A stretch of DNA of 9,725 nt, from assembly GCA_023438885.1 (NCBI GenBank), contig JAEXPS010000156.1, positions 1 through 9,725 of the forward strand, read 5' to 3'. Numbering within the stretch: the first letter of the stretch is position 1; every line of letters begins with the position of its first letter. Below are positions 1-5,905 of the stretch, piece by piece. The stretch comes from Actinomycetes bacterium. Its GTDB lineage: Bacteria > Actinomycetota > Actinomycetes > Actinomycetales > Cellulomonadaceae. The notes under the pieces were generated by a model. It was not told the DNA's origin. It ran no database searches and saw only the letters and a program-made list of their open reading frames with translations. The translations under genes and the position numbers were made by a program.

Positions 1-23
1 AACGCGCACTGAATCAGCGCGAA

Positions 24-134
24 CGAGCGCGCGCTCGGCGGAGAAGGTGGCGCTCGGCGCAGAGGGTGGCGCTCGGCGCAGAGGGTGGCGCTCGGCGGAG
101 AGGGTGGCGCTCGGCGGAGAGGGTGGCGCTCGGC
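24..134. repeat. 19-bp tandem repeat array with a palindromic left edge
   Basis: Five full 19-bp units begin at 31, 50, 69, 88 and 107, and a 9-bp partial unit begins at 126. The units differ only at two positions (GGCGGAG versus GGCGCAG, and GAAGG versus GAGGG). The consensus starts GCGCTCGGCG and ends GAGGGTG. At the left edge CGAGCGC (24-30) is an inverted copy of GCGCTCG (31-37), giving a perfect 14-bp palindrome. A second weak hairpin, CTGA-A-TCAG with flanking CGC/GCG, lies at 5-21. No open reading frame here looks like a real protein; the plus-strand reading is low-complexity Gly/Arg. The array lies downstream of the minus-strand acetyltransferase gene, in non-coding sequence as far as I can see. 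The repeat itself is certain; any function is unknown. Confidence 0.9.
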
Positions 135-306
135 AGTCGCGGTGAGCACGAGGCGGCTGCGGAAGGGGTAGGTGTGGATCAGCGGAGGGGTGGGCGGAGG
201 GTGAGTGGAGGGGTGGTTGGTGTGGGTGGGTGGGGGGATGGGCCGTGCGGGGTCAGTGGGGGGGATGGGCCGTGCGGGGTCGGTGGAGGGGATGGGCCGT
301 GCGGGG
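135..306. other. G-rich non-coding stretch with a G-quadruplex motif
   Basis: No gene is supported here. The plus strand is strongly G-rich. At 224-242 it reads GGGTGGGTGGGGGGATGGG, four G-runs with loops of 1, 1 and 2 nt, which meets the canonical short-loop G-quadruplex pattern. More G-runs continue to about 331 within the 27-bp repeats. The plus strand is the template strand for the minus-strand acetyltransferase gene that ends at 307. A folded structure would therefore lie in the path of polymerase just past the stop codon and could slow or terminate it. That role is inference; the motif is directly visible. Confidence 0.7.
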
Positions 307-318
307 TCAGTGGAGGGG
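238..318. repeat. Three tandem 27-bp repeats at the 3' end of the acetyltransferase gene
   Basis: Units start at 238, 265 and 292, each beginning ATGGGCCGTGCGGGGTC. Copies 1 and 3 differ at one base, and copies 2 and 3 at one other base. The period is a multiple of three, so one minus-strand frame reads a Pro-rich TPHGPSPPL-type repeat, but that is not the frame of the acetyltransferase. The acetyltransferase stop codon (307-309, minus TGA) lies inside copy 3, so the last few residues of that protein come from repeat DNA. Near-identity of the copies suggests recent slippage or expansion. Confidence 0.9.
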
Positions 319-846
319 GGTGGGCGGAGTGGAGTCGTCGGTCGCGCCGAGCGAGCGTTGGAGCCAGGCGACGTCGTGCCACCGGCCCTCCTTGAAGCCG
401 ACCCGGCGGAACACCCCGACATCCGTGAAGCCCAGCGCACGGTGCAGGCCGATGCTGGCCTCGTTGGGCAGCGTGATCCCGGCGAACACCTGCCGGTAGC
501 CGCGCTCGGCCAGCCGGTCCAGGAGCGTGGTGTACAGCGCCCGCCCCGCGCCCGTGCGGCGCAGCCCGGTGCGCAGGTAGACGCTCGCCTCGCAGCTCCA
601 CCGGTACGCCTCGCGCGTGCGGAACTGGCCGCCGTAGGCGTACCCCAGCACCTCGCCGTCCCGCTCGCCGACCAGCCACGCGTGGGCCTCCTGGGCCGCG
701 GCGATCCGCCGGGCCATCTCGTCGGGCGTGGGCGGGACGGCCTCGAAGGAGGTCGCGGTCGCGGTGACGTAGGGCGCGTAGATCGCCGCGCAAGCGGGGG
801 CGTCGTCTGCCGTCGCGTCGCGGACGACGAGCGCGGGGCCGGTCAT
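307..846 (-). CDS. GNAT N-acetyltransferase, phosphinothricin acetyltransferase-like
   Basis: This is a 179-residue cytosolic enzyme predicted to transfer an acetyl group from acetyl-CoA to a small amine, in the Pat/Bar-MddA branch of the GNAT family. Members acetylate phosphinothricin, methionine sulfoximine or related compounds; the natural substrate cannot be read from sequence. Visible family marks are IYAPYV (residues 22-27), TSFE (32-35), GYAYGGQFRTREAYRW (68-83), ASVYL (87-91), the acetyl-CoA pyrophosphate loop RRTGAGRAL (96-104), LPNEASIGLHRALGF (126-140) and the end motif VGFKEGRWHDVAWLQRSL (149-166). Length is typical for the family. The tail after residue 171 (STPPTPLH) is non-conserved and encoded by repeat DNA. 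It lies 31 bp downstream of phoU on the same strand. No good Shine-Dalgarno is seen; instead TAACCT at 859-854 sits 7 nt before the ATG, suggesting a leaderless transcript. No PHO box adjoins it directly. Confidence 0.88.
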   Translation of the reverse strand: MTGPALVVRDATADDAPACAAIYAPYVTATATSFEAVPPTPDEMARRIAAAQEAHAWLVGERDGEVLGYAYGGQFRTREAYRWSCEASVYLRTGLRRTGAGRALYTTLLDRLAERGYRQVFAGITLPNEASIGLHRALGFTDVGVFRRVGFKEGRWHDVAWLQRSLGATDDSTPPTPLH

Positions 847-853
847 GCCAGCA

Positions 854-859
854 AGGTTA
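854..859 (-). promoter_or_regulatory. Putative -10 element for a leaderless acetyltransferase transcript
   Basis: On the minus strand TAACCT fits the actinobacterial -10 consensus TANNNT and is followed by 7 nt and then the ATG at 846. That spacing puts the transcription start on or next to the start codon, as in leaderless mRNAs that are common in Actinobacteria. No clear -35 is visible, and the gene could also be read through from phoU. Confidence 0.4.
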
Positions 860-877
860 GGCTCCGGCCGGCGCCGC

Positions 878-1546
878 TCAGCCGTGGATGTGCAGCGGCT
901 CGCCGGCGGACAGGTCGCCGGTGACCAGGTACACCACGCGGCGCGCGATCGAGACGCCGTGGTCGCCGAACCGCTCGTAGTACCGCCCCAGCAGCGTGAC
1001 GTCGACGGTCTGCTGCGGGGTGGCGGCCCAGCCGCCGCCGAGCATCGCGGTGAACGTGTCGGCGTGCAGGTTGTCCAGCAGGTCGTCGTCGTTCTCGATC
1101 TTCTCGGCGAGGTCGAGGTCGCGGGTCTCGAGGAGGGTGCAGATGCGGTCGGCCAGGCGGCGGGCGGCGTCGTCCATCTCGGCGAACGTGCCGCTCAGGG
1201 CCTGCGGCACAGCGGTCCGCGGGTAGCGGCCGCGGGCGATCTCGGCGATGTGCCGCGCGAGGTCACCCATCCGCTCCAGGGTGGCGCTCATCCGCAGGGC
1301 GGTGACCACGACGCGCAGGTCGGTGGCGACGGGCTGCTGCTGCGCCAGCAGGTGGATGCTGCGCTCGTCGAGCTGCCGCTCCAGCTGGTCGATCGCCAGG
1401 TCGTCGGCGATGACGGTCTCCGCGAGCGCGAGGTCGGCGGTGGCCAGCGCGAGGCCGGCGGAGGTGATGCCGTGCTCCACGCGGTGCGCCATCGCCTGCA
1501 GGTCGTCGCCGAGCGCCTTCAGCTCGGCATCGAAGATCTCGCGCAT
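878..1546 (-). CDS. phoU: Phosphate signalling protein PhoU
   Basis: A 222-residue, all-helical cytosolic regulator. In the family PhoU links the PstSCAB transporter to the sensor kinase and represses Pho signalling when phosphate is ample. The protein shows the two-fold repeat of three-helix bundles, each with the metal-binding E-R-x-G-D signature: ERMGD at residues 91-95 (followed by LARHIAE) and ERFGD at 191-195 (followed by HGVSIARRVVYLVTG). The two copies lie exactly 100 residues apart. Length is typical. The start is supported by a GGAGAGG Shine-Dalgarno (1559-1553) 6 nt before the ATG. It is transcribed divergently from senX3-regX3, the arrangement known for phoU and phoR-phoP in Streptomyces. 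A PHO box lies upstream, and a possible -10 (TACGGT, 1572-1567) would give a very short leader. Identification is secure. Confidence 0.96.
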   Translation of the reverse strand: MREIFDAELKALGDDLQAMAHRVEHGITSAGLALATADLALAETVIADDLAIDQLERQLDERSIHLLAQQQPVATDLRVVVTALRMSATLERMGDLARHIAEIARGRYPRTAVPQALSGTFAEMDDAARRLADRICTLLETRDLDLAEKIENDDDLLDNLHADTFTAMLGGGWAATPQQTVDVTLLGRYYERFGDHGVSIARRVVYLVTGDLSAGEPLHIHG

Positions 1547-1566
1547 CTCGGACCTCTCCGCTCGTC

Positions 1567-1572
1567 ACCGTA
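1567..1572 (-). promoter_or_regulatory. Putative phoU -10 element
   Basis: TACGGT on the minus strand matches TANNNT. It would start transcription near 1560, immediately before the Shine-Dalgarno. No convincing -35 lies 17 bp upstream, which would suit an activator-dependent promoter, but the PHO box ends about 40 bp away. Tentative. Confidence 0.35.
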
Positions 1573-1611
1573 CGCCGGGTGCCGGCGCCGTGCGCGGGCC
1601 ACGGTTCCACG

Positions 1612-1644
1612 CCGAGGTGAACGCCAGGACCCCGGCAGGTGAAC
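1612..1644 (-). promoter_or_regulatory. PHO box in the phoU/senX3 divergent promoter region
   Basis: Read on the minus strand there are three adjacent 11-nt units: GTTCACCTGCC (1644-1634), a degenerate GGGGTCCTGGC (1633-1623) and GTTCACCTCGG (1622-1612). The outer two carry the full GTTCACC core used by the Streptomyces PhoP family, and the exact 22-nt separation keeps them on the same helix face. The same core recurs before pstS in this window, so RegX3 is the likely binder. It could control phoU, senX3-regX3 or both. It lies about 40 bp from the candidate phoU -10 and about 60 bp from the candidate senX3 -10. Confidence 0.75.
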
Positions 1645-1704
1645 AGTCGGCTGCGTGCGCCCGCGCCGGTGCCTCCCAGGGCCTTCGGCGCGTCCCGGGC
1701 GGCT

Positions 1705-1710
1705 TACTGT
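1705..1710 (+). promoter_or_regulatory. Putative -10 element for a leaderless senX3 transcript
   Basis: TACTGT matches TANNNT and is followed by exactly 6 nt and then the GTG at 1717. The start codon would be the first codon of the mRNA. No Shine-Dalgarno is visible before this GTG, which agrees with leaderless initiation. No good -35 is seen. Confidence 0.5.
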
Positions 1711-1716
1711 GGGCCC

Positions 1717-2895
1717 GTGGAGGGCTGGAGCGGGCTGGCGGGCGCTGCCGTGGGGCTGCTCGTCGGCGTCGGTGCCACGTTGGCGTTCTGGTGGAGCGAG
1801 CGCACCCAGCGGTCCGCGCCCGAGCGGCCTCACCAGGAGCTCGACGACGGGCTGGTCCGCGCGCTGGCCGTGCTCCGCTCTGCCGCCGTGGTGCTGGACG
1901 ACGAGGAGCGGGTGGTCCGGGCGAGCGCGGCCGCGCACGCGCTCGGACTGGTGCGAGAGGGCCGCCTGGTCCACTCCGCGGTCAAGGACATGGTGGCCCG
2001 GGTGCGCCGCGACGGGGTGATCGTCGACGCCGAGCTCGACCTGCCGCGCGGCCCGGTGGGGCAGGGGACCATGCTGCTCCAGGTGCGGGTGGCGCAGGCG
2101 ACGCCGCAGCATCTGCTCGTCCTCGCCGAGGACGTCACGGCGGCGCGCAAGCTCGAGACGATGCGCCGCGACTTCGTCGTGAACATCTCGCACGAGCTCA
2201 AGACGCCCGTCGGCGCGCTCTCCCTGCTGGCGGAGACCGTGCAGGACGCCGCCGACGACCCGGCGGCCGTGCGCAAGTTCGCCGGCCGGATGCAGTCCGA
2301 GGCGGCTCGGCTGGCCGCGCTGGTGCAGGAGATCATCGAGCTGTCGCGGCTCCAGACGGCGGGTGCCCTGGAGGAGACGCAGCTGATCGACATCGACACG
2401 GTGCTGGCCGAGGCCGCGGATCGGGCCCAGACCACCGCCGCTGCGCGGAAGGTGACCATCGAGCTCGGCGGCGACTGTGGCGCGAAGGTGTTCGGCGACC
2501 GCAACCTCCTCGTCACGGCGGTGCGCAACCTGCTGGACAACGCCGTGGCGTACTCGCCGGAGGCGACGCATGTCGGCGTCGGCGTCAAGGTGGCGGGCCC
2601 CATCGTCGAGATCGCCGTCGTCGACTCGGGCATCGGCATCCCCGCAGCCGAGCAGGACCGGATCTTCGAGCGGTTCTACCGCGTGGACCAGGCGCGCTCG
2701 CGGGAGACCGGCGGCACCGGCCTGGGCCTGTCCATCGTCAAGCACGTCGCCGCGGACCACGGCGGCGAGGTGACCGTGTGGTCGCAACCCGGCCGCGGCT
2801 CCACGTTCACCCTGCGCCTGCCCAAGGCCGACGAGCCCGAGCCGCACACCGGCCAGGCCAGCACCGGCGCACGCACCCGAAGGAGTCCTGCGTGA
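1717..2895 (+). CDS. senX3: Phosphate-sensing histidine kinase SenX3 (PhoR type)
   Basis: A 392-residue membrane histidine kinase that autophosphorylates in low phosphate and passes the phosphate to RegX3. It has one N-terminal membrane helix (about residues 5-26), a PAS-like region (about 42-140), and a HisKA domain with HELKTPVGAL in which His159 is the phospho-acceptor. The HATPase domain shows an N box (RNLLDNA, 270-276), G1 (DSGIGIP, 303-309), F box (FERFYR, 317-322) and G2 (GGTGLGLSIVKH, from 332). No extracytoplasmic sensor domain exists, consistent with sensing through PstSCAB/PhoU. A longer reading from GTG 1639 is possible, but its 26 extra residues look non-coding and overlap the PHO box. 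GTG 1717 gives the usual short N-terminus before the membrane helix and fits a leaderless start. The stop overlaps the regX3 start by 4 nt (GTGA), so the two are translationally coupled. Confidence 0.95.
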   Translation: MEGWSGLAGAAVGLLVGVGATLAFWWSERTQRSAPERPHQELDDGLVRALAVLRSAAVVLDDEERVVRASAAAHALGLVREGRLVHSAVKDMVARVRRDGVIVDAELDLPRGPVGQGTMLLQVRVAQATPQHLLVLAEDVTAARKLETMRRDFVVNISHELKTPVGALSLLAETVQDAADDPAAVRKFAGRMQSEAARLAALVQEIIELSRLQTAGALEETQLIDIDTVLAEAADRAQTTAAARKVTIELGGDCGAKVFGDRNLLVTAVRNLLDNAVAYSPEATHVGVGVKVAGPIVEIAVVDSGIGIPAAEQDRIFERFYRVDQARSRETGGTGLGLSIVKHVAADHGGEVTVWSQPGRGSTFTLRLPKADEPEPHTGQASTGARTRRSPA

Positions 2896-3584
2896 CCCGC
2901 ATCCTGCTCGTCGAGGACGAGGAGTCGTACCGCGAGCCCCTGGCGTACCTGCTCGGCCGCGAGGGGTACGACGTGTCCACGGCCGCCACCGGACCCCAGG
3001 CCCTCGAGCGGTTCGACGAGAGCGGCGCCGACCTGGTGCTGCTGGACCTCATGCTGCCGGGGCTTCCCGGCACCGAGGTGTGCCGGCGGCTGCGCGCGAC
3101 GTCCCAGGTGCCGATCATCATGCTCACCGCCAAGGACGGCGAGATCGACAAGGTCGTCGGACTCGAGCTGGGGGCCGACGACTACGTCACCAAGCCGTAC
3201 TCGTCCCGCGAGCTGCTGGCGCGCATCCGGGCCGTGCTGCGGCGCGGGGAGTCCGCACGGGCGGGCGACGAGCTCGACGACGACACCTTGGCGCTCGGCC
3301 CCGTCGAGATGGACGTCGACCGGCACGTGGTCCGGGTGCGCGGGGCCGTGGTGGCGTTCCCGCTCAAGGAGTTCGAGCTGCTCGAGCTGCTGATGCGCAA
3401 CGCCGGCAGGGTGCTGACGCGCGGCCAGCTGATCGACCGCATCTGGGGCTCGGACTACGTCGGGGACACCAAGACGCTCGACGTCCACGTCAAGCGGATC
3501 CGCTCGAAGATCGAGGACGATCCGGCCGCACCGCGGCTGCTGACCACCGTGCGGGGGTTGGGCTACAAGCTCTCGGCCGAGTGA
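2892..3584 (+). CDS. regX3: Response regulator RegX3 (PhoP/OmpR family)
   Basis: A 230-residue DNA-binding regulator, partner of SenX3 and expected activator of the pst operon under phosphate limitation. The receiver domain (about 1-118) has the acidic pair E8/D9, phospho-acceptor Asp52 in LLDLMLPG, Thr79 in PIIMLTAKD and Lys101 in DDYVTKPYSSREL. After a short acidic linker comes the OmpR-type winged helix (about 135-230), with FPLKEFELLELLMRN, the recognition-helix segment KTLDVHVKRIRSKI and the wing TTVRGLGYKL. Length is that of the family. The GTG start overlaps the senX3 stop in a GTGA and has an AAGGAG Shine-Dalgarno (2880-2885) 6 nt upstream. No terminator is evident before pstS, so some read-through into the transporter operon is possible. 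Confidence 0.96.
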   Translation: MTRILLVEDEESYREPLAYLLGREGYDVSTAATGPQALERFDESGADLVLLDLMLPGLPGTEVCRRLRATSQVPIIMLTAKDGEIDKVVGLELGADDYVTKPYSSRELLARIRAVLRRGESARAGDELDDDTLALGPVEMDVDRHVVRVRGAVVAFPLKEFELLELLMRNAGRVLTRGQLIDRIWGSDYVGDTKTLDVHVKRIRSKIEDDPAAPRLLTTVRGLGYKLSAE

Positions 3585-3625
3585 GGGCGCGTCTCGTCGT
3601 CCGGCCCGCCGAGATGTCGACCACC

Positions 3626-3680
3626 GTTCACCTCAGGTTCACCGCGGTCGGGCAGGCCGGTCACCTGCGGTCCCTACCGT
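3626..3680 (+). promoter_or_regulatory. PHO-box repeats and -10 of the pstSCAB promoter
   Basis: Five consecutive 11-nt units can be laid out from 3626. Units 1, 2 and 4 are strong: GTTCACCTCAG (3626-3636), GTTCACCGCGG (3637-3647) and GGTCACCTGCG (3659-3669). Unit 3 (3648-3658) is degenerate, and unit 5 (3670-3680) keeps only GT-C. This is the direct-repeat organisation of PhoP/RegX3 operators. Unit 5 overlaps TACCGT (3675-3680), a TANNNT -10 element, and the -35 region falls inside the repeats, as expected for an activated promoter. Transcription would begin near 3687, leaving a leader of about 40 nt before the pstS GTG. Confidence 0.85.
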
Positions 3681-3725
3681 CCGAGTCGCGCCGCACTGGC
3701 GCCACGACGACGAGATGGGATCACC

Positions 3726-4859
3726 GTGAAGCGAACGCACGCAGTAGGCCACGCAGTAGGCACTGCCCTGCTGGCCGGGCTCACCGCCCTGGCGCTGGCG
3801 GCCTGCGGTTCGGACGACAACACCACCCCCCAGGCCACCGACGCCGCGACGGGCGGCGCGACCACCGACGCGCCGTCGGCGTCCGCGCTCGCCGGAACGC
3901 TTGCCGGTGAGGGCTCCAGCGCGCAGGACAAGGCTCAGCAGGCGTGGGTCGCCGGCTTCCAGACCGCCAACCCCGACACGACCGTCAACTACACGGCCAC
4001 CGACTCCGGCGGTGGTCGCGGCAAGTTCCTCGAGGGCTCCGTCGACTTCGCCGGCACCGACTCCGCGCTGAACGAGGAGGAGCTCGCCACCTCGGTCGAG
4101 CGGTGCTTCGGCGGTTCGGGCATGGACATCCCGGTGTACATCAGCCCGATCGCCGTCGCGTTCAACATCGCGGGCGTCGACTCGCTCAACCTGACCCCGG
4201 ACGTCACGGCACAGATCTTCGCCGGCACCATCACGGCGTGGGACGACCCCGCGATCGCCGCCCTCAACGAGGGCGTGACCCTGTCCGGCCCGATCACCGT
4301 GGTGCACCGGTCCGACGACTCCGGCACCTCGAAGAACTTCCAGGACTACCTGTCGAAGACGGCGCCGGACGTGTGGACCTTCACGGTCTCGAACACCTGG
4401 CCGGTGAGCGTCGGCCAGGGCGCCAACGGGACCTCCGGCGTGGTCCAGACGATCCAGGCGGCGCAGGGCACCATCGGCTACGCCGACGCGTCCGCGATCG
4501 GCACGCTGGGCCGGGCCTCGCTCGGCGTCGACGCCTTCGTGCCGCCGACGGCGCAGGCCGCCGCCGCGACGCTGGACGCCTCGCCGCGTGCCGAGGGCCG
4601 CGCCGACCACGACATCGCGATCGCGGTCGACCGGACCACGACCGCGCCGGGTGCCTATCCGGCGATCCTGGTCTCCTACCTCGCGGTCTGCGACACGTAC
4701 GACAGCCAGGAGAAGGTCGACCTGGTCAAGGGCTACCTCTCCTACGTGGTCAGTGCGCAGGGCCAGCAGGTCGCTGCCGGTGCCGCGGGCTCCGCGCCGC
4801 TCTCCGACGCGCTGCGCACGGACATCCAGTCGGCGATCGACGCGATCACCGTCGGCTGA
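3726..4859 (+). CDS. pstS: Phosphate ABC transporter substrate-binding lipoprotein PstS
   Basis: A 377-residue periplasm-facing lipoprotein that binds inorganic phosphate and delivers it to PstC/PstA. The N-terminus has a basic start (MKRTH), a hydrophobic core and the lipobox LAAC with Cys27 as the lipidated residue. A Gly/Thr/Ala-rich linker follows, to about residue 55. The binding-protein fold starts at GEGSSAQDKAQQAW, which corresponds to the family's GSGS phosphate loop. Other ligand-region signatures are DSGGGRGKFLEGSVDFAGTDS and HRSDDSGTSKNF (194-205). Two mature cysteines (Cys127 and Cys322) could form a disulfide. The GTG start has only a weak GGGA Shine-Dalgarno 5 nt upstream; the signal peptide fixes this start. 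It is the first gene of the operon, directly behind PHO boxes, and is followed by a strong stem-loop that may set its level above pstCAB. Confidence 0.96.
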   Translation: MKRTHAVGHAVGTALLAGLTALALAACGSDDNTTPQATDAATGGATTDAPSASALAGTLAGEGSSAQDKAQQAWVAGFQTANPDTTVNYTATDSGGGRGKFLEGSVDFAGTDSALNEEELATSVERCFGGSGMDIPVYISPIAVAFNIAGVDSLNLTPDVTAQIFAGTITAWDDPAIAALNEGVTLSGPITVVHRSDDSGTSKNFQDYLSKTAPDVWTFTVSNTWPVSVGQGANGTSGVVQTIQAAQGTIGYADASAIGTLGRASLGVDAFVPPTAQAAAATLDASPRAEGRADHDIAIAVDRTTTAPGAYPAILVSYLAVCDTYDSQEKVDLVKGYLSYVVSAQGQQVAAGAAGSAPLSDALRTDIQSAIDAITVG

Positions 4860-4863
4860 CGTT

Positions 4864-4897
4864 CCGTGGTGGTCGGCCGCAGGGCCGGCCACCACGG
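4864..4897 (+). promoter_or_regulatory. Strong intercistronic stem-loop between pstS and pstC
   Basis: A 15-bp stem pairs CCGTGGTGGTCGGCC (4864-4878) with GGCCGGCCACCACGG (4883-4897) around a GCAG loop; one pair is a G-U wobble. There is no U-run after it, so it is not a canonical intrinsic terminator. Placed 4 nt after the pstS stop and 13 nt before the pstC Shine-Dalgarno, it is well positioned to protect the pstS mRNA 3' end or cause partial termination. Either would make the binding protein more abundant than the membrane subunits. The structure is directly visible; the role is inference. Confidence 0.75.
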
Positions 4898-4923
4898 GCG
4901 TTCCTCTGACAGGAGCAGACCTG

Positions 4924-5904
4924 GTGGCCTCGACCACGACCGCGGCGAGCATCCCTCGGCGCCGCAGAGCGACGGACCGCGGCATGGACCGCGGCTTCCG
5001 CTATCTCGCCGTGTCCTCCGGCGTGCTGATCCTGCTGGTGCTGGCGGCCGTCGCGACCTTCCTCGTGTGGGAGGGCATGCCGGCCCTGACGCACCCGGAC
5101 ATCTCGTCGGTGATCCACTGGGTGCCGCCCGGCGGCACCCTGTGGACCCTCGTCGGCCCGCTGATCTTCGGCACCGTGCTGGCGGCGCTCGTCGCGCTGG
5201 CGATCGCCGTCCCGATCTCCGTCGGGATCGCGCTGTTCATCTCGCACTACGCGCCGCGCCGGCTGGCCAACGCCCTCGGCTACGTCGTCGACCTGCTGGC
5301 CGCGATCCCGTCGGTGGTGTTCGGCCTGTGGGGCGTGCTGGTGCTGGCGCCGAAGGTGCAACCGGTGTGGCAGGTGCTGGTCGACTGGCTGGGCTGGATA
5401 CCCTTGTTCGCCGGCGACGCCCACGGCAACGCCTCGAACCCGCCGCGCGTGCTGCTGACCACCGCCGTGGTGCTCGCGGTGATGATCCTGCCGATCATCA
5501 CCGCCGTCTGCCGCGAGGTGTTCCTCCAGACGCCGCGTCTGCACGAGGAGGCCGCCCTCGCGCTCGGGGCCACCCGGTGGGAGCTGATCCGGATGGCGGT
5601 GCTGCCGTTCGGGCGCTCCGGTGTGGTCTCCGCGGCGATGCTCGGCCTGGGCCGCGCGCTCGGCGAGACGATGGCCGTGCTCATGATCCTGTCGCCCGGG
5701 CTGACCTACGCCTGGACGCTGGTGGTGGCGAGCAAGCAGCAGACCATCGCGGCGAACATCGCCGCGAAGTTCAACGACGCCGACGACATCGGGCGCTCGA
5801 CGTTGATCGCGACCGGCCTGGCCCTGTTCCTCATCACCCTGCTGGTCAACATGGCGGCGCGCTGGATCGTGGCGCGCCGCAAGGACTTCTCGGGAGCCAA
5901 CTGA
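4924..5904 (+). CDS. pstC: Phosphate ABC transporter permease PstC
   Basis: A 326-residue inner-membrane subunit that pairs with PstA to form the phosphate channel. After a basic cytoplasmic tail of about 30 residues comes a first membrane helix (LAVSSGVLILLVLAAVATFL), then a MetI-type permease domain with further hydrophobic segments. The ATPase-contact EAA loop is EEAALALGATRWELIRMAVLPF, beginning near residue 208. A hydrophilic stretch including FAGDAHGNASNPPR lies between two mid-protein helices. The GTG at 4924 is chosen because AGGAG (4911-4915) lies 8 nt upstream. An in-frame extension upstream to 4588 would overlap pstS and lacks family likeness. The next gene, pstA, starts 2 nt after the stop, so translation is probably coupled. 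Confidence 0.95.
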   Translation: MASTTTAASIPRRRRATDRGMDRGFRYLAVSSGVLILLVLAAVATFLVWEGMPALTHPDISSVIHWVPPGGTLWTLVGPLIFGTVLAALVALAIAVPISVGIALFISHYAPRRLANALGYVVDLLAAIPSVVFGLWGVLVLAPKVQPVWQVLVDWLGWIPLFAGDAHGNASNPPRVLLTTAVVLAVMILPIITAVCREVFLQTPRLHEEAALALGATRWELIRMAVLPFGRSGVVSAAMLGLGRALGETMAVLMILSPGLTYAWTLVVASKQQTIAANIAAKFNDADDIGRSTLIATGLALFLITLLVNMAARWIVARRKDFSGAN

Positions 5905-5905
5905 G

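Noticed and set aside
31..134. The 19-bp array as a CRISPR
   Set aside because: Units are directly adjacent with no unique spacers, and no cas genes are present.
66..924. Long plus-strand open frames over the repeats and opposite the acetyltransferase
   Set aside because: They read as Gly/Arg-rich low complexity, lie antisense to a gene with clear family motifs, and arise from high GC content lacking stop codons.
845..1642. Plus-strand frame opposite phoU
   Set aside because: No domain likeness; phoU on the minus strand has both metal-binding signatures and a good ribosome site.
1639..1716. Upstream GTG start for senX3
   Set aside because: It lies inside the PHO box, adds 26 residues unlike the family before the membrane helix, and lacks a ribosome site. 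GTG 1717 fits better.
1519..2847. 442-codon minus-strand frame opposite senX3
   Set aside because: It is antisense to a kinase with all motifs intact, and its composition (Arg/His/Gly/Asp-rich) is that of a shadow frame.
3592..3614. TCTCG/CGAGA hairpin after regX3 as a terminator
   Set aside because: The stem is only 5 bp with a 13-nt loop and no T-run, too weak to call.
4588..4923. N-terminal extension of pstC into pstS
   Set aside because: It overlaps pstS in another frame and the stem-loop; AGGAG before GTG 4924 marks the real start.
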